In this document: piece by piece, positions 4,748 to 6,363 of the stretch
Position numbering within the stretch: the first letter of the stretch is position 1
Layout of the letters: each line of letters starts with the position of its first letter
NCBI GenBank assembly: GCA_900554375.1
Contig: USHK01000075.1
Location: 1-6,363, forward strand
Length of the DNA: 6,363 nucleotides
Direction: 5' to 3'
DNA from: an uncultured Sutterella sp.
Lineage (GTDB): Bacteria; Pseudomonadota; Gammaproteobacteria; Burkholderiales; Burkholderiaceae_F
Translations under genes and position numbers: made by a program
Notes under the pieces: generated by a model
What the model was told of the DNA's origin: nothing
Databases searched by the model: none
The model's input: the letters and a program-made list of their open reading frames with translations, nothing else

Positions 4748-6363
4748 TTACTTCAAAGCATTAAGCGTGTCTTCAACGATTTGAGGAACTGTCAGGCGGT
4801 AAGACTTTTCGAGTTCGTCAGGGTTGTAGCGGTCAACGAACTTTTTCTCAAGGCCGAAAGTCAGACATTTCATTCCGGTTTCTCCGACAGCCTGAGCAAC
4901 CCTTCCGCCGAAACCGCCTTCCTTGGATCCGTCTTCCAAGACCACTACAACTTTGTGGTTATGCTTGAGAGAATCCAAAAGTTCAGAGTCAACGCCCGAG
5001 ACAAACCGAGGATTGATGAGGGTTGCATTGATGCCTTTATCTTCTAAAGCATTAACAACGCCTTCACCTTTGACGAAGAAATCGCCGGCTGCAATGACTG
5101 CAACATCCTGTCCTTCCTTAACCACTTTAAATTTGTTAAGGTCACTGTAGTCCTTATCGACTTCGCCCTTGCTGTGTTCATAGCTGTAAGTCGGAACGCG
5201 AATCGCAACTTTGTGTTCATTTTGGCCCAAGGCCCAATCCATCATGGCGAAGTATTCCTCAACATTTGTCGGAGCCAAGTAGACAATTTCCGGGATAGAA
5301 GTAATCATCGGGATATCCCAGAAGCCTAAATGAGTCAGGTCAGTCAAGGCGCGAATACCCGTTCCCATAACCGGCATCACTGCAGGGCTGTTGTCCATTG
5401 CCCAATCCTGCTCGAGCTGGTCGTAAGCCCTCTGAAGGAACGTTGCCATTACCGGGTAGATAACTTTTGCACCGCCTCTTGCGGCGCCGGCCATTGTAGA
5501 AACGCCGGTTTGTTCGGCAATCGCGACGTCAACGTATTGGTTGCCGCAAGCTTTTCTTTCTTTTTCCATGAAACCGAATACTTCCGGGGTTGCTGAAGAA
5601 ATGATTAACAGTTCCGGATTCTCTTTGACCTTGCGGAGCAAATAATCGCGAGTGTCTGTTGTGATATTCGGTTCATTCGATTGATTCAGCGGTTCTCCGT
5701 CTGCGACATCGTAAGGAGCGCTGAAATGAAATTCTTCACGATGCGCTTCTGCCGGAGCATAGCCTTCGCCTTTTTGTGTGTTGAGATGGACAACGATCGG
5801 TTTCTTGCTGTCCTTAGCTTTCTTCAGGGCATTGATAACGGATTCTAAGTCATTGCCTTCGGCGACGTAGATGTATTCGTAGCCCAAGGACTTAAAGAAG
5901 TTGTTACCGCTCTGGCCGTTGGTTTCTCTCAACTCTCTTAAATTGTCGTAGAGGCTTCCGTGATTCTCGGCGATAGCCATTTGGTTATCGTTGACGATAA
6001 CAATGAAATTGTCATTGAGTTTGGCAGCATTATTCAAACCCTCGAATGCTACGCCGCCGCTTAACGAGCCGTCGCCGATAAAGGCAACGATGTTGCAGTG
6101 TTCGTTTTTAAGACTTCTGGCCTTTGCTAAGCCGAATGCCAAACTTATTGAAGGTGAAGTGTGGCCGGCATAGAAAATATCGTATTCAGGACTTTCCTTC
6201 GGATCTGTGAATTCGCCGATTTCAGTGAATTTACTTTTATCTAAATAGTATTGAGCTCGGCCTGTCAGCATCTTGTGCACAAAATCCTGGTGTGAGACAT
6301 CGATGACGATCTTATCTTTCGGGGCGTCAAAGACGTAATGAACACCGATCAGAGCTTCAACGT
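4748..6363 (-). CDS. DXS-like thiamine diphosphate enzyme (1-deoxy-D-xylulose-5-phosphate synthase family), N-terminus outside window
   Basis: The reading frame is open to the right edge; 537 residues are visible, numbered here from the codon at 6361. Homologues are about 580-630 long, so a short N-terminal piece is missing. DXS joins pyruvate and glyceraldehyde 3-phosphate at the head of the non-mevalonate isoprenoid pathway. Seen in order: DVSHQDFVHKMLTGR (21-35), AGHTSPSIS (65-73), the thiamine diphosphate motif GDGSLSGG (96-103) to NDN (124-126), KGEGYAPAE with FHFSAPYD (197-218), the pyrimidine-domain start AIAEQ (280-284) with its catalytic Glu283, TFLQRAYDQ (307-315), LTHLG (342-346), AIRVP (386-390) and the C-terminal GGFGGRV (482-488). 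Several acceptor-binding positions of true DXS are changed: Tyr to Met305, Arg to Gly334 and Asp to Thr340. The protein may therefore be a paralogue with another reaction, and I leave the symbol empty. It converges on the transporter gene; no promoter or upstream partner is visible. Confidence 0.85.
   Translation of the reverse strand, partial: VEALIGVHYVFDAPKDKIVIDVSHQDFVHKMLTGRAQYYLDKSKFTEIGEFTDPKESPEYDIFYAGHTSPSISLAFGLAKARSLKNEHCNIVAFIGDGSLSGGVAFEGLNNAAKLNDNFIVIVNDNQMAIAENHGSLYDNLRELRETNGQSGNNFFKSLGYEYIYVAEGNDLESVINALKKAKDSKKPIVVHLNTQKGEGYAPAEAHREEFHFSAPYDVADGEPLNQSNEPNITTDTRDYLLRKVKENPELLIISSATPEVFGFMEKERKACGNQYVDVAIAEQTGVSTMAGAARGGAKVIYPVMATFLQRAYDQLEQDWAMDNSPAVMPVMGTGIRALTDLTHLGFWDIPMITSIPEIVYLAPTNVEEYFAMMDWALGQNEHKVAIRVPTYSYEHSKGEVDKDYSDLNKFKVVKEGQDVAVIAAGDFFVKGEGVVNALEDKGINATLINPRFVSGVDSELLDSLKHNHKVVVVLEDGSKEGGFGGRVAQAVGETGMKCLTFGLEKKFVDRYNPDELEKSYRLTVPQIVEDTLNALK

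Noticed and set aside
4745..5047. Open frame of 100 codons on the plus strand, and several similar ones opposite the other genes
   Set aside because: They lie wholly antisense to well-recognised coding regions, show no family motifs and have no ribosome sites. They are frame shadows of the real genes.
6269..6280. Internal GTG or ATG as the start of the DXS-like gene
   Set aside because: The frame stays open to the window edge, and the upstream residues (VEALIGVHYVFDAPKDKIVI, then DVSHQDF) are conserved family sequence, so the true start lies beyond 6363.

Overview
The window holds six protein-coding genes, two of them cut by its edges. I read it as chromosomal DNA of a diderm (Gram-negative) bacterium of moderate GC. 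The main sign is that the molybdate-type binding protein carries an ordinary Sec signal peptide with an AFA-type cleavage site and no lipobox, so it is a soluble periplasmic protein. Genes are tightly packed, with purine-rich Shine-Dalgarno sites in part of the set. I cannot assign a genus from sequence alone; a gut-type betaproteobacterium or a Negativicutes-type diderm are guesses only.

Left part (1-2513, minus strand): an operon for molybdate-type oxyanion uptake in the order modC-modA-modB-modD. The genes overlap or lie 3 nt apart. ModC is the ATPase, ModA the periplasmic binding protein, ModB the permease and ModD (cut by the left edge) a NadC-like phosphoribosyltransferase homologue often found with mod genes. 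ModC is a stand-alone ATPase domain without the C-terminal TOBE/Mop module. ModA belongs to a divergent branch in which the two oxyanion-binding serines of E. coli ModA are not conserved. The 140-bp region before modC carries three TCGTTA/TAACGA words and two dyads that could be operators.

Middle (2656-4667): a MerR-family regulator with a GyrI-like effector domain (minus strand) faces a YbjJ-like major facilitator transporter (plus strand). Between them is a textbook MerR-type promoter: a -35 and a -10 separated by 19 bp, with a perfect 17-bp palindrome in the spacer. This forms a ligand-sensing export or import module. The regulator ends in a small hairpin terminator that separates it from the mod operon.

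Right part (4668-6363): two hairpin terminators lie between converging genes. They are followed on the minus strand by a gene for a protein resembling 1-deoxy-D-xylulose-5-phosphate synthase, whose N-terminus lies outside the window. It keeps the thiamine diphosphate site but has lost several residues that true DXS uses to bind its acceptor, so it may be a distinct transketolase-family enzyme. This is the least ordinary gene in the window. I see no RNA genes, insertion sequences, CRISPR arrays or clear signs of recent transfer.
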